DNA from: Effrenium voratum
Taxonomy: Eukaryota > Sar > Dinophyceae > Suessiales > Symbiodiniaceae
Assembly: GCA_963377175.1 (NCBI GenBank)
Contig: CAUJNA010001024.1
Span: 62,001 to 126,000 of the forward strand
Reading direction: 5' to 3'
DNA length: 64,000 nt
Both the position numbers and the translations under genes were made by a program. The notes below the pieces were generated by a model. It did not search any database and was not told where the DNA came from. It was given only the letters and a program-made list of their open reading frames with translations. Positions 1 through 10,467 of this stretch are shown here, piece by piece; the first letter of the stretch is position 1, and every line of letters starts with the position of its first letter.

Positions 1-1953
1 TCTGGACACAAGAAATCGAGATTTCAGGTCCTGGCAGCAAGGTTTCCAAGCATCATGAACCCGAATGACACGAGGGCGCCCAGGGAGGAGATGACCAATG
101 CTGGCCTGGATCGGGATGACATCGACAGGATGTTCAACAGATGCGATGGATGGTACAGGCCTTGGTGCATCCGAGTCACAACTGGTCACAGTGATTTTGG
201 ATTCATGAGCTCATCCGCACTGGCAAATAGGTATTCCGCAAGGATGGGTGATTCTCTCGGAGGAGCATTCCATGTGACGTATGTGGAAAACCTGCCAAGC
301 ATCGTACGCTGTGGGCTAGTCCCCGGCGGAATCGATGGCGGAAACAGGCTAGCACTGCACTTCGGAGCATTTGCTCCATGGGATGAGATGAACGTAGCGA
401 CGAAGGTGACGCTACGAAACGTAAGGACGGGGGATCCGATTGCGATCATCTACATTCCCAGTGCAACCCTCGCGCGGTATGGAGCTGGAGTCGCGGCAAA
501 TGGGACATTCATGGTCTTTGACGTGATCCCGTTCTATGAGGTCAAGTCCATTTGGATTGGCAAAAGCAACGGAGGGAAACGCCTGGAGTACGGCGACATC
601 AAGAGAGCGTACTCGAAATGTGTGGAGAACGAGATCTGTCCTGGTTTCGTCAACTCATCCCAAGAGTCGGCTGCGATGTTCCTCCAGAACGTCGCAAAGA
701 TCAACGAGAGGATGCCTGAGACCGAGGCAGGTGCCGATAATCTGCACTACATCAAAGACATGGTCGATCGTGCATGCGAACTTTATCGAGACAACAAGAT
801 GGAGGAGTTCGATGCGCAGACCAACGAGGTCAGGGACGAGGTCAGCAAAGTCGTCATCCTGAATGACGAGACATGGGAAGGACTGAGGTGCCGGATATGT
901 CCGTCATGTGCGACCGCAATCCCCACATGCTTCTGCTTCTGCCTGGAATGTGAAGCGCAACTGATCTCCACCGGGAGGTTCTACATCCACATCAATTCCG
1001 ACGACGATGAGGACAACCAAAAGCCCAATGTCTCGATTGACATTGATGCCAGGCGCGCACAAGAAGAAGCCAACCATGATGCGGCAGCACAGGAGGATGA
1101 TGACGAGGCGGAGGAAGTTCCTGAAGAAGACGACATGGACACGCAAGGGTATACATCCGGCTACGTGTCTGAGGAGGAAGATGGCGGTTGGCAGTACCGC
1201 GACACTGATTTGACATCACGGGATATCATAAATACCCAGCGGATGGCGATTTGCCTTGATGAGCCGCGCGAAGCTCAATACATGGCGGGATTCATCGCAC
1301 TGCAGATGTCAAAGATGTGGGGGATGTTCGAAGGTGGTGAGGAGAGAACGTTGAATGCCGGACTCGAGGGGAGACCGGGCTGCCCTTACCACAACGACTT
1401 CAAGAAGTACCCCAACATGACTGAGCACGATCAGGAAGGGATCCTTTTACCATCAACGGTATTGAAGATTTCTCAATCCGAGAATGTTCGGACAAGGGTC
1501 TTCCGGTCGGCTGAGGAGCGTGAAGATTACATTCGTATGATGGTGTGTAAGTGCGAGGGATTATACACATTCTACAAGCTGTGGATTGCAGCAAGAATCC
1601 TCGACGTCACCAAGGACGAAATGAAGCTCCTGGTCAAGGACCGCGTGCACCCGATGGGTGATATTATTTACAGATGCTTTTCACTGGCTTTCAACTGTAA
1701 GTATATATCGTTCGTGAGGGATGGCCTGAACCTTGGCAAATATGGTTATTCTGTCAATGTGAGCGCCATTATTGCGGCCATCGACCCGAATAAATGCGAT
1801 ACACCTCTGCTGGATTGGTGCCTCCGAAAAGGGCATTGGATACCAGAGGATCATAACAAGAAGTGTGTCCGGGCGCGAGAAGCCCAAAAGAATTTGGACG
1901 AGGAGTTCCGTCGACGCACTCACCGACTGTCCATTGGGGACAGGTATGCGTAA
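1..1953 (+). CDS. Tpt1/KptA-like domain protein with Cys-rich knuckle and acidic linker (5' partial)
   Basis: The first in-window ATG is at 55 (632 codons to the TAA ending at 1953), but the frame is open to base 1, so the true start may lie upstream. Counting from that ATG, residues 42-170 resemble the C-terminal ADP-ribosyltransferase-like half of RNA 2'-phosphotransferases: TGHS (43-46) for the family GHS, HVTY (73-76) for HGTY, IVRCGLVPGG (83-92), LHFG (101-104) in place of HIH, then a beta-rich stretch ending VIPFYEVKSIW. The N-terminal winged-helix half (LRH motif) is not visible in the window. Around 279-299 is a dense CxxCxxC...CxCxCxxC cluster, a likely zinc knuckle. Residues about 345-362 are strongly acidic. 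The C-terminal 250 residues are not recognised. The known family removes the 2'-phosphate from spliced tRNA using NAD+; activity here is uncertain because the HIH motif is altered. The codon use and intact length suggest a maintained gene or a recent mobile-element ORF. A fold-level call is fairly safe; a function call is not. Confidence 0.6.
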   Translation, partial: SGHKKSRFQVLAARFPSIMNPNDTRAPREEMTNAGLDRDDIDRMFNRCDGWYRPWCIRVTTGHSDFGFMSSSALANRYSARMGDSLGGAFHVTYVENLPSIVRCGLVPGGIDGGNRLALHFGAFAPWDEMNVATKVTLRNVRTGDPIAIIYIPSATLARYGAGVAANGTFMVFDVIPFYEVKSIWIGKSNGGKRLEYGDIKRAYSKCVENEICPGFVNSSQESAAMFLQNVAKINERMPETEAGADNLHYIKDMVDRACELYRDNKMEEFDAQTNEVRDEVSKVVILNDETWEGLRCRICPSCATAIPTCFCFCLECEAQLISTGRFYIHINSDDDEDNQKPNVSIDIDARRAQEEANHDAAAQEDDDEAEEVPEEDDMDTQGYTSGYVSEEEDGGWQYRDTDLTSRDIINTQRMAICLDEPREAQYMAGFIALQMSKMWGMFEGGEERTLNAGLEGRPGCPYHNDFKKYPNMTEHDQEGILLPSTVLKISQSENVRTRVFRSAEEREDYIRMMVCKCEGLYTFYKLWIAARILDVTKDEMKLLVKDRVHPMGDIIYRCFSLAFNCKYISFVRDGLNLGKYGYSVNVSAIIAAIDPNKCDTPLLDWCLRKGHWIPEDHNKKCVRAREAQKNLDEEFRRRTHRLSIGDRYA

Positions 1954-2929
1954 TGCAGATGTTGATTGCGGCACGATGTGGGTTAGTCCCCATCCGTTGC
2001 TTGCGTCTCATCAACATCATTGCGATGGAACGACTTTACATCATGATATGATTTCATGCGTCCAAGATGAATGGATATGTATACGTTTACATATTCCGAC
2101 GACTATGACATTCCGGATATTCATGGATGGAGCTATTACCTCATGGATGATTCCTTTTCATTATAGATATTATTCATGGTATCTGGAATGGCTATGATTT
2201 GCATTGATTGCTCACCGATATTTCTTTGCTGGTGATATGCAGATCGCTTACGAGCAGGCGCTTCTGTTGAGCTTCTATGGCCAACCCATTTCCTATGGAT
2301 GACGGCTGCGCGATGCGCAAATGCGGCAGCTGGGATGTTCAATGGTTGTCAAATGACGTGACGATAGTGTATATATTACACCTGCATATGGGAATGTGCT
2401 ACGATTTGCGGATGCATGTTTCATTTTCAATCGAACCCGGCATGTTTCACAATGAATGAACGGTGTAGCGATAGCGAGTGAAAGAGTGCGCGACACAGTC
2501 TCGTAGCTGAAGCCGTGGCCAGTGGAACGTTTTGTGGTGTTTGGACCGCATGATGAACAATGCGACCCAAATGGGGGATGTTAAAACCCTCCTGGCCCCG
2601 TGCCTAAATTGGGAAGCTGTTCTGAGGTCCGTGTTTGTGTTGCTTATCAGGTTCCATTGATCGCCATTTGGCTCAAGACACAATTGAGGTTCAAGATCTT
2701 ATGTGTAGCTGCGTTCACACGTGATCGGCATTGAGAGCGGAAAACACTTCGCTTGCGCTGCTTTTGTCAGGACCACTGTTGTAACTATTATTCCTTCTCC
2801 CTTACAACGTTTACACGGGTTCGGCTATAACGGCTTTGACCGTATACACCTTTCTACGTGGTTGGTAGTACAGCTGGAGGGTTCGGTGCACAGCGTCCCA
2901 CGGGACGTCACCTTGCCGTCTCTTGACAC
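1954..2929. other. intergenic, AT-richer stretch without a supported gene
   Basis: Only short unrelated open frames occur here. The base composition is clearly more AT-rich than the element that follows from 4.4 kb. The only notable item is the spliced-leader-like motif at 2663-2677. Confidence 0.6.
2663..2677 (+). other. relict dinoflagellate spliced-leader-like sequence
   Basis: The 15 bases GCCATTTGGCTCAAG match the last 16 bases of the conserved dinoflagellate spliced leader (ending GCCATTTTGGCTCAAG) except for one missing T. The six bases just upstream do not match the rest of the leader. Such relics mark genes copied back into the genome from trans-spliced mRNA. The downstream bases open no obvious intact gene before the retroelement remnant at 2930. 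A chance match is possible because the motif is short. Confidence 0.45.
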
Positions 2930-3332
2930 TTAGTTTGTGTCCAATGTCCTTGGCAATGGACTGCCCTTGTAGCGCACTTCGATGGTAGCTGTCACCGTTC
3001 GGAGGGTACTGGTGGTGCAGGGGTCATTGTGCGTAAATTTTGCGGGGACACTTCTGTCGTGCTTGAGCAAACTGCCTACCCTCTGCTCGACTGCCCGGAC
3101 TCATATCACGCTGAGGGATTTGCAAGCTCATATGCCGTTGGCGCGTCATTTTCCCTCCTCCCCTGATGTGCAGGAGTGTGTTATCATTGGTGACAATTCT
3201 TCCATTCTAAATTACTGGCGACGCACTGCGCGCGTGCTAATTACGGAGCTGCAACGTGCTCAACTACTCGCAGCCACCGAACTTCCGCGCATTTCGTGGC
3301 GCTATGTTCCCAGGGAGGCGAATAAAGAGTGA
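2930..3332 (+). pseudogene. RNase HI domain of a LINE-like retroelement, one frameshift
   Basis: The first part (2930-3163) reads AHFDGSCHR...GTGGAGVIVRK, the first Asp strand of RNase HI, and then ...SYHAEGFA with the conserved Glu, before a stop in that frame at about 3164. The second part (about 3168-3331), one frame over, has IGDNSSILNYW (second conserved Asp) and ISWRYVPREANKE, the usual C-terminal motif before the final Asp. A single indel near 3160 therefore splits an otherwise recognisable RNase HI domain. RNase HI degrades the RNA strand of RNA:DNA hybrids and is carried after the reverse transcriptase in many LINE elements. No reverse transcriptase or endonuclease domain was found upstream, so this is a 5'-truncated copy. 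Confidence 0.75.
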
Positions 3333-3984
3333 ATTGCCGCCGCCACACTTTAGAGTTGTCCCGTTGAATAATGTGGAACTCTTACGGAACAGCAGTCATT
3401 GGACGCACACCTTCATGCTGGAACTTTACAGATGGATTGGATGTTTGGCCTGGCCTTCTAGCTCAGAGAATACCGGAAGGGTAGCTTGGGTGGAACTTTT
3501 GGCTTCGTTCAAGTGCTTTAGTGGGATGAATGTCCCAGTCAAGCACCCCAGCGTTGACAAGTGCTTCACCATGACTCGGATACACCCGCTGGTGCAGGAC
3601 TTGACACCGCTAAATGAAGAACTCGTCAGGTTTCAGGCAGCTATCAAGGCGTTGCAGCAGATCTTGAAACAAACTTTGATTCCGAGGGTGACATCCCATC
3701 AGCTGGCCACAAGACTTGGATACTATTTCCAAGGAGAGTTTGGAACAGTGCATGGAAGACCTTGGATACCTTGTTTTGAAAAGGCTCAGAAGTGCCTTAC
3801 TCAATATCTCGGAAAGCTGGATGGCACCAGACTACACCAGCCGCTACAAATCGATTCCGACATTGAGGTGAAGATTTCGCCTTACGATGCAATTCTCAAA
3901 GCTAGAACGCACCTGCTTGGCTTCAATGTTTTCTTGAAGAAGGGCAGGCCGCCCGAGCAGTTTGCCCCCTTCGAGGAGGCTTGA
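3333..3984 (+). pseudogene. C-terminal region of the LINE-like ORF2, downstream of RNase H
   Basis: An open frame (3256-3984) overlaps the RNase H end and continues for about 200 residues with WTHTFMLELYRWIG, VAWVELLASFKCFSG and a run ending PPEQFAPFEEA. Its position right after an RNase HI domain, and its aromatic/acidic composition, fit the unnamed C-terminal extension of a retroelement polyprotein. No catalytic motif is recognised. It is probably the tail of the same decayed element, in a different frame because of the indel near 3160. Confidence 0.45.
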
Positions 3985-4420
3985 AGTGGAGGAGTGACAC
4001 CTTGGGTTTTCAGCTACCATGTAGTTTGGGTTCGCAGGGATCTTTGTGATCCCGGGTTGTAGGCGCTCTGCCTCCCCCTTTTGTGGCGGCCTTGAATAGC
4101 TTGGCCGACCATTTTGCTGTGGAGTGGAAATGGGGAGCTCGCCTCGGGGGGTTGAGTTGCCCCATTTTTCTGTTTGGCTGCCCTTGCTGGGGTCTGGCCT
4201 TTTTGGGGGTGTTTCTGTTTGGTTGCTGGTGTTTGTCCCCCCTTTTTCTTGTTTGGTTGGGCCCTGGGGGCTTCTCATCCCTTCGGCGGTGGGTTGCCCG
4301 GTAACGTGCGAGAGCGAATAAAGAGGCTGACTTCCTCGCAGGTATTGCTAGTGCCGCCGCAAAGAGTGATGCCTAACATCCGATTACGGTCCCCATTCCT
4401 ACTGCCGTAGGCTGGCGCAC
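3985..4420. other. spacer, G/T-rich low complexity
   Basis: Contains runs of CCTTTTT/TTGGTTG type sequence at 4130-4290. No protein family is recognised. It separates the retroelement remnant from the polymerase-bearing element. Confidence 0.5.
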
Positions 4421-5590
4421 TCCCGCTGCTCTTGCCCTTGCCGAGCGATCCGCCTTTTGTCTTGTCGAGTGTCCCACTTTCCATGCCCTTGACCTCGCCA
4501 GTATCCGACACGGCCATCCTTCTCACCGTAGCGCTCTTGAGGCCTACATCGCCACCGGAGGGGAATGTTTGCGCTCCGAAGCAAGCGGAGTTGTTGTTCT
4601 CAAGCATGTGCCCTACCGCATCGATGGTGATGACTGCCTCGGCCGTGCGTACCCGGTTTTTAAGGGTGCTGCCGCGCTGCCACGGGTTGTACGTGCTGCG
4701 TTGTTTCATCGCGACCATGTTGAAATTGACATGTGTGGCGCGCACTATGCAAATTTTTCAGCTTTTTGCGTCCCGTCGTGCAGTCATTTTGCCCCACCTT
4801 GAGGAACTTCGCACCTACCTGCGTTCCTGTCTTGGCGCTTTGCCTGCTGGTCGTGCCGCTATGCACCTAGTGAAGTTACTGCCCACATTACTACTCAACA
4901 GTTCAGTTGAGCATGCCATGCAGGTTCTTGAGCAACATCAATTTAACCCAGGCCCTGAACTTGTGATGCTCTTGAGACGCATTGCTGCGGCTAAGCCTGA
5001 ATTTGTACGAGCGTGTGAGGCAGCCAATGTGCAAAGGGCTCATGCGAGAATAAGTGAAGGAAACCATACCTACTTCCTGTTAGAAGGCATTGAGGCCGCC
5101 TTTATGAGAGCGTTTGTTGGTGCCCTTCTTGTGCATGTTAAGCCGATGTCCTTAGTTTTCATTCATGATGGACTGCTTGTCTCGCCCGAGCCTTCCCGTG
5201 TTCATCTTGATTCATGTCTGCATGAGGCCTCGCTTTCTCTTGGCTTTGATCCCCCCCCGGGATTTAGGGTTCAGACCGCCAATCTTCATCATGACCAAAG
5301 CAGATATCAGGGGCCCTCCCACCGCCATGTTGAGGTCCGCGCTCAGGTTACGGAGATCCAAAGTCCGCAAGATTGCTCCGGTTGCCCCCACGGCTGAGAC
5401 CCTGCATACTTTCTGGAGTCGCCGCTCTGGATCGTATGCGACAAAGTGAGTAAGGGGGGGTACCCTTGACTGGTTTACCGCACGGACTGCTCCAATGTCG
5501 GCCCCGCTGTGCCTGGACTGTCCGTTGCGCACAGGCCTTCTAGTGTCAGCCCCGCTGACCTAGTCTGTCTGCGACAAACTAAGGAAACCA
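4421..5590 (+). pseudogene. degenerate polymerase palm-like region (family-A / TV-Pol-like pattern)
   Basis: Three motifs appear in order. Motif-A-like IDMCGAHYANF (4725-4757) is in one frame. After a frame change, motif-B-like VKLLPTLLLN (4870-4899) and motif-C-like VFIHDGLLVSP (about 5155-5187) follow in the 4432-5397 frame. The order (Asp-x4-His, then Lys-hydrophobic-LLN helix, then hydrophobic-HDG-hydrophobic) resembles divergent family-A-like polymerases of transposons and viruses. I infer the assignment from motif shape only; an unrelated fold is possible. The frame change near 4770 and the decay after 5397 show that it is broken. It sits at the start of an element that continues with helicase and Tpt1-like pieces. 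Confidence 0.4.
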
Positions 5591-6190
5591 ATTTAACCCT
5601 GGCCCTGAAACCTTTTGGCTCTTGAGACACCTGGCTACGGCTTAGCATGATTTGGAACCTCCATGACAGGCTACCAGTTTCCAATGTGCTTGGGTGCGAC
5701 CGTAGGCAGGCAACCGTACCAGCTCTTTATTAGAGGGCATTGCGGCCGCCTTCCTGATGCTCATTCCCTTGGTTCTTGTTCATGACGGACTCTTGTATCT
5801 ACCGAGCCTGCAGGGATGCTACGTGGCCCCTATCTGCATGAGGCTTCCCTTGCCCTTGGCATTGATCCCCCCCGGGAATTGCGGTACTGACCTAGACCAA
5901 CGCTGACACATAGGGTCCTCACTCGGCCATGTTGATCTTCGTGATCAGGTTCTCAGAGTGCCATGGACCAGAGGTCCAAGGATCGCAAGCAGGTTCCTGT
6001 TGCTCCCACTGACGAGGTCTTACACACTATTTGGCGTCGCCGCTCTGGCTTGTACTCGGCACAGGGAGGGAAGAGTGGTGCCCTTTTTTGTTTCTGTTTA
6101 ACGCACGGACAGTCCCAGTGTCGGCCCCGCTGTGCCTGGGCTGTCCGTTGCACACAGGCATTCTAGTGCCTGTGATAAACTAGGGAAACC
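4941..6190 (+). repeat. diverged tandem duplication, unit about 650 bp, two copies
   Basis: Copy A starts at 4941 (ATTTAACCCAGGCCCTGAA) and copy B at 5591 (ATTTAACCCTGGCCCTGAA), an offset of exactly 650. Both contain the HDG-encoding stretch (5164 and 5780), the GCCGCTCTGG block (5418-5427 and 6037-6046) and a terminal CTGTCCGTTG(C)CACAGGC block (about 5519 and 6138). Copy B is more eroded and has lost the open frame. A third unit may begin at about 6183. The duplication covers the motif-B/C part of the polymerase-like region. Confidence 0.75.
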
Positions 6191-7350
6191 ATTGGTTAAG
6201 CCTAGGACACGCCATGGCTACCGGTCCCGTTCTCTCTGGCGCAATATGCAGCCCTCACCATCAGTGAAGCTCTTACTAGGGGCTATTACACCGTGGAAAA
6301 GGCGTATGACTTGACTCAGCTCCTCTGGGGTGCACCCACTGATTGCATTGTGAACTCGCTGCGGCAGTGGAACTTACCATGTGGGGGCTGGACCGTTTTC
6401 TACGCACATCACCCCTATGTAAAGTTTTACTCTGGTAGGGCCCTCAGAATGGATCAGCATCTGGGGTGGACTCTTGAGAGTTGGAACCCCTGCAATCCAA
6501 CATGGTCTACTTTGAGCCTGAGCGTGTGATATGCCTCTATAATCAAGGCTCCCTCGGAGCAAATTTCATTGATGCGTACATGCGGGCTACTGCACTCCGT
6601 CAGCTTCGGCAGGACCAACTCCGCAAGCGCCCCAGCTTTCCGGTGGATCTTTTGGAGCCACTTGCAGTCACGGATGCCAACCGGAAGTCTCTTGCTAGTG
6701 TGTTAGAAGCACCAGGCTCGGATGCAGCTCGTGCCCAGGCCGGCCCTTCGATCCCAGCAGATGTGAAACCCGCACCTGGGCTTGCTCCTGATGAGCTTTT
6801 AGACATGAGCATGGATGCCCCGAGCTCCAGCGCTGGGGGCCCCGTGTCTGCAGTTCACCGCAATTGCAGCAGCGCCGTCCCCGCACCACCTGTCCCATCC
6901 GATCCTGTCCCCCCCCCTGCTGCATCTGACACCGTGCATGGTATTGACCTTAATTTGGCCTCCCTAACCCTCTTTACATGTGCGTATTCCCCTACGCAGG
7001 TTAGGAGTGCAGCTATTGATCGTGCCATGCAGCAAGCCGAGTCTCACGTGCCTTGTTGTGAAGCCCTCCCGAGTCCTGACCTTTTTGAGTTCATGCAAGC
7101 AGCGCTCCCGGCTCATGTGGCGCCCGAGACTGAAGCCATACTTGTTGTCGGTCGTGCTTTTGACCACCCTGCCGTGATGTCCAGGTGGATTGCCGCTGGC
7201 CACGTGTGCTCCAGCGGATCGCCCCCGCCACTTGTCATATTTGTGCCACTATGCGCCATTTACCAGCGAGGGACGCCAGCTCTGGCGCAGGTCCTGCCGA
7301 TTGTGCTCGAGTGTGCCCGTTGTTTCCTGCCAAATACTGGCTGTGACTGA
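6191..7350 (+). pseudogene. continuation of decayed element ORF, Pro/Ala-rich linker
   Basis: The frame 6481-7350 is open for 289 codons and includes a Pro/Ser/Ala-rich linker (about residues 85-150), then a conserved-looking segment with SPDLFEFMQAALP and AILVVGRAFDHPAV. I do not recognise a family. Codon bias and GC content match the flanking polymerase-like and helicase-like parts, and the frame is broken at both ends. It is best read as the inter-domain region of one large polyprotein. Confidence 0.4.
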
Positions 7351-7505
7351 ACACATCATGCCGGGACTGTTCCCCCACCTGGCGGATCTGTGGCAGGCGG
7401 TGCGCACGACTAGGTCACTAGGGTCTCCTGCAACCTTGGAAACTCATCCTGGTATGATTCTGTTCACGGAGAAACCCCAGCCTTTCTGGCCTGAGGCTGT
7501 GGTCA

Positions 7506-9448
7506 GTGTCGGATCCCCTGGATGATAACACCCCATGGCTGGTGGACCTACCAATTGCAAGGCACCGTCAAAGTGAGGGCAGGCAGCGATTGCTTGCTAA
7601 ACCCAAAGCCATGGAGCCGGACACTCCGCAGGACCATCGGGCCTACGCTGCTAGTGTTCTCACGCCCTTTGCAGGTAATGTTCCTGAATCCCCGCAGGAC
7701 TTAGCTTGTCTTGGTGGTTTGCTGGCCTCTGCTGCCATTGCTTCGTGCTTTGCGCTCAGCCCGCAGAACCAATTGCTTGCGCATGTCGATACCGACGTAG
7801 GGCGCCTTGGCCACGCCGATCTTGTATTGCAGGCCCTAGAAGTGCTGGCCCCCGCCCAAGTCTTCGGCCTTCCTGGCTGGGGCACCATGGAACATACCAC
7901 TTCCTTTCGCGCACGTGGTATGCCACCCTTGCTTGTAGAAGTCCCACACCGTCGTGACTCGCCTGACCTTGGGCCTTGGTTGCCCTTCCTGTGTGGCCTG
8001 GGTCTCGGAGCAGCCTTTGCTGACCGCCTGCCGCTATGGTTCCTTCGCAGACATCTGATGACTGGGCCGCATTCGGGGTTCCGTGTGCCGTTAGGGGGTG
8101 GCCTCCCAGGCCTCAATAACGACCATTTCCCTGCACCTGATGAGCTGTTGCCTTGTGAGCCTATTGTCTCCGCCACGTGGGGCCTTGCCTCTTCGGTGCT
8201 TGCCGGTGTACCCTCCCAGGGACCGTTAAACACCGTCGAGGAAATAATAGACCTAATGCGTAATGCTGCCCCTTCCTTACCCGCTGCTTTGCAAGCCATG
8301 CAGGTGCCGGCCATTGGCGCCCTCCGCAGTGCCAGTCCGGCCAAGGCTTCCGCCTCCAGGCTGACTGTTGAGTTTGGCGGGGTCGGTCAGGTCTCGCCAT
8401 CCGCCGCTTTGGACATCACTTTCCTTTGTAGTGGACTGCAGGGCAGTGTCTATGGCCCCACCTCTCTCCCCGTGGACTGGATTGAGGACGAATGTTTCCG
8501 CTGCGACAGACTTCAGTGCCTCAGGTCCAGTAAGGTGTTGCTTACCCTCGCGTTCTGCCGGAACGCCTGGCCGAGGTTGTTTGCCAGCGATTCCGCTTGG
8601 CATGTGGCTGATGCCACGCACAGACATATGCCTGCAGCCTGTATCAACCTGATACCGCGTTCCTCGTGGGGTGCGCCATGCTGGCTGGCTTGATCGCGAG
8701 TCGTGGAGCCCTACTGCGCGGCTTTTCCGCCGGCTCTTCGTCGTGTTCTGCCGCAGCCATCGTGTGGAGACATATCCTCCCCGAGACTGCGTATTTCATG
8801 AGTGTCGCTGTGTGGTACCCGCACCTGCTGCGTGAGGATAGTGACGGGCGCTTGGTAGTGGGCCGCATGGTCGAACAGGCAGCCGAAGTGGTGGCCACCC
8901 GGCAGGCCATGATTGATGGTGTGCTCTATCCTGTCTCCGGTCTCCGGGCCGTGGAGTGGCATCCTAGGCTGATTTATGCGGCTGGCAGCAAGGTGGCCCT
9001 CGGACTAGCTCATGACTCCCTCCAGGCAGTTGACCGCCTTGTTGATGTCTTGTTGGCATCCTTTCATGGAGTCTTTCGCCGTGCCGCCAGTGCCCCTAAG
9101 CTGTTGCTTATGACTGCGCACAATGACACTTATACCTCGTTGTGTAGGCATCTCGTTGGAGGGCGGGTCACCGAGGATTGGTCAGACTCGCTGCAAGATG
9201 TCTTGCTGGTCCATCTCCTTGTGGCGCGCACTCGCCTGGTCGTGCCAGCCCATGACGCCAAAGAAAAAGCCAAGGCCACGGCTGACGCCATTGATGCGCG
9301 CTTTGCCCAATGCCTTGAGCAGCTCCCGAAGCTAGAGGCGGAAGACCGTGCGCAGCTCCTACGCCAGCTCACCCCTGACAAAGCGCGCGGCCCACGCTGT
9401 TTCACCAGTTCCTGGAGTGCACCAACACGGTTAAGGCCACTGGCGTGA
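7506..9448 (+). pseudogene. large element polyprotein, region N-terminal to helicase core
   Basis: Two long overlapping frames (7506-8693 and 8666-9448) with the same composition probably come from one ancestral frame. The second has LLLMTAHNDTYTSLCRHL at about 9103-9156, which lies where superfamily-1 helicases have the first strand of domain 2A. I could not find a Walker A (GxGKT) or DExx motif upstream, so the ATP-binding half is either lost or too altered to see. The frame shifts near 8680 and 9420 support decay. Confidence 0.4.
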
Positions 9449-10467
9449 CAGGAAATGTCTCCTTGGTAGTTATAGATAAAGACACATCGTTTCTTTACTT
9501 CGGCGCAGAGGCTGAAGCTCGCTTCAATGTGTCGCTTACCCGTGCCAAAGCGTTGACCGTGGTCGTGGCCCCGCCCAGCTCCACTGGTCCGCTTGGCATG
9601 CTGCAAACAGCTAGCGCGCGTCTCTACGGCCGGCTGGCAATGGGCGATCTGACACAGCCTGCTGCTGATGCAGCCACTCTGCTGCTGCGTACGGGCTCGG
9701 ACCTGGAAGACCTCAGTGAGACCGCTTGGCATAGCGCCCATCATATCGGATACAAAGCATGCTGGAAGGAGCTCCCGCTCGCCCTTGCCTTGAAGCCAAG
9801 TGATGACGCTGAGCCAGAGATATTTGCCCTGCGATTAGCTGGACTCTCCCCCAAAACCAGCAGCGACCTGTCGGTCTTTTGCTACCAAGAAGTTGGTGGA
9901 GACGAGGTCTTGTCGTTCCTGAATGACAATGGTCAGCTTGCGCTCTATGGTCGCCCGGGTACCTTTCCTGTTGGCAATGCGTGGGATGCGTCTGATGCGG
10001 TCCACTGCGGCGAAATTAGCCTGGAGCCAGTCTCTGGCATGGTGTTCTTTGGTGCCGCCGCATGCATGGCACACAGCAAGGATCTTCGCAGTATTTGGCG
10101 TACGCCTGAATGCCTCCAAACGCAGCGCTTTGAGGCAATGCCATCGGCTCGGCCCCCGGCTGCACGCACTCCCGAGGCCCCCTCTTCCAAACGACAGAGA
10201 GGCCTACCGCCCGCTCAGCATAGCCGCAGTCAGGGCAGCGAGTGGAAGCCCCGTCTTCCCTCGCTGGCTTGTCCTGCCACATCCGCATGGGCACAAACGC
10301 CCACATCCACTGTGGTCCGGTTGCTGGTGCCTACCCCAGAGCATGGCCAACCCTCACTGAGGGTCGACAAGCTGGGGCAAGTGGCCCCAAGCCAGTCATC
10401 ACTGTGGATGACATTGTCGACCTTCCACCTGATTGGCACATGCATAAACCTGATGTATCTGGCATAG
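9420..10467 (+). pseudogene. superfamily-1 helicase C-terminal core (motifs V-VI), UPF1-like
   Basis: Open frame 9445-10467. Near its start, TGNVSLVVIDKDT is followed by ARFNVSLTRAKALTVVV (about 9513-9563), a close fit to motif VI of UPF1/Dna2-type helicases (RLNVALTRAK) with the arginine finger present. About 300 residues follow that I do not recognise, ending in a Pro/Arg/Ser-rich tail. Known SF1 helicases couple ATP hydrolysis to nucleic-acid unwinding; the N-terminal ATPase motifs are not visible here, so this copy is probably non-functional. It lies directly upstream of a Tpt1-like domain with a similar frame break. Confidence 0.6.

Noticed and set aside
8161..8400. Arg/Pro-rich minus-strand frames opposite the 7.5-9.4 kb ORFs
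   Set aside because: Typical shadow frames of GC-rich coding sequence.
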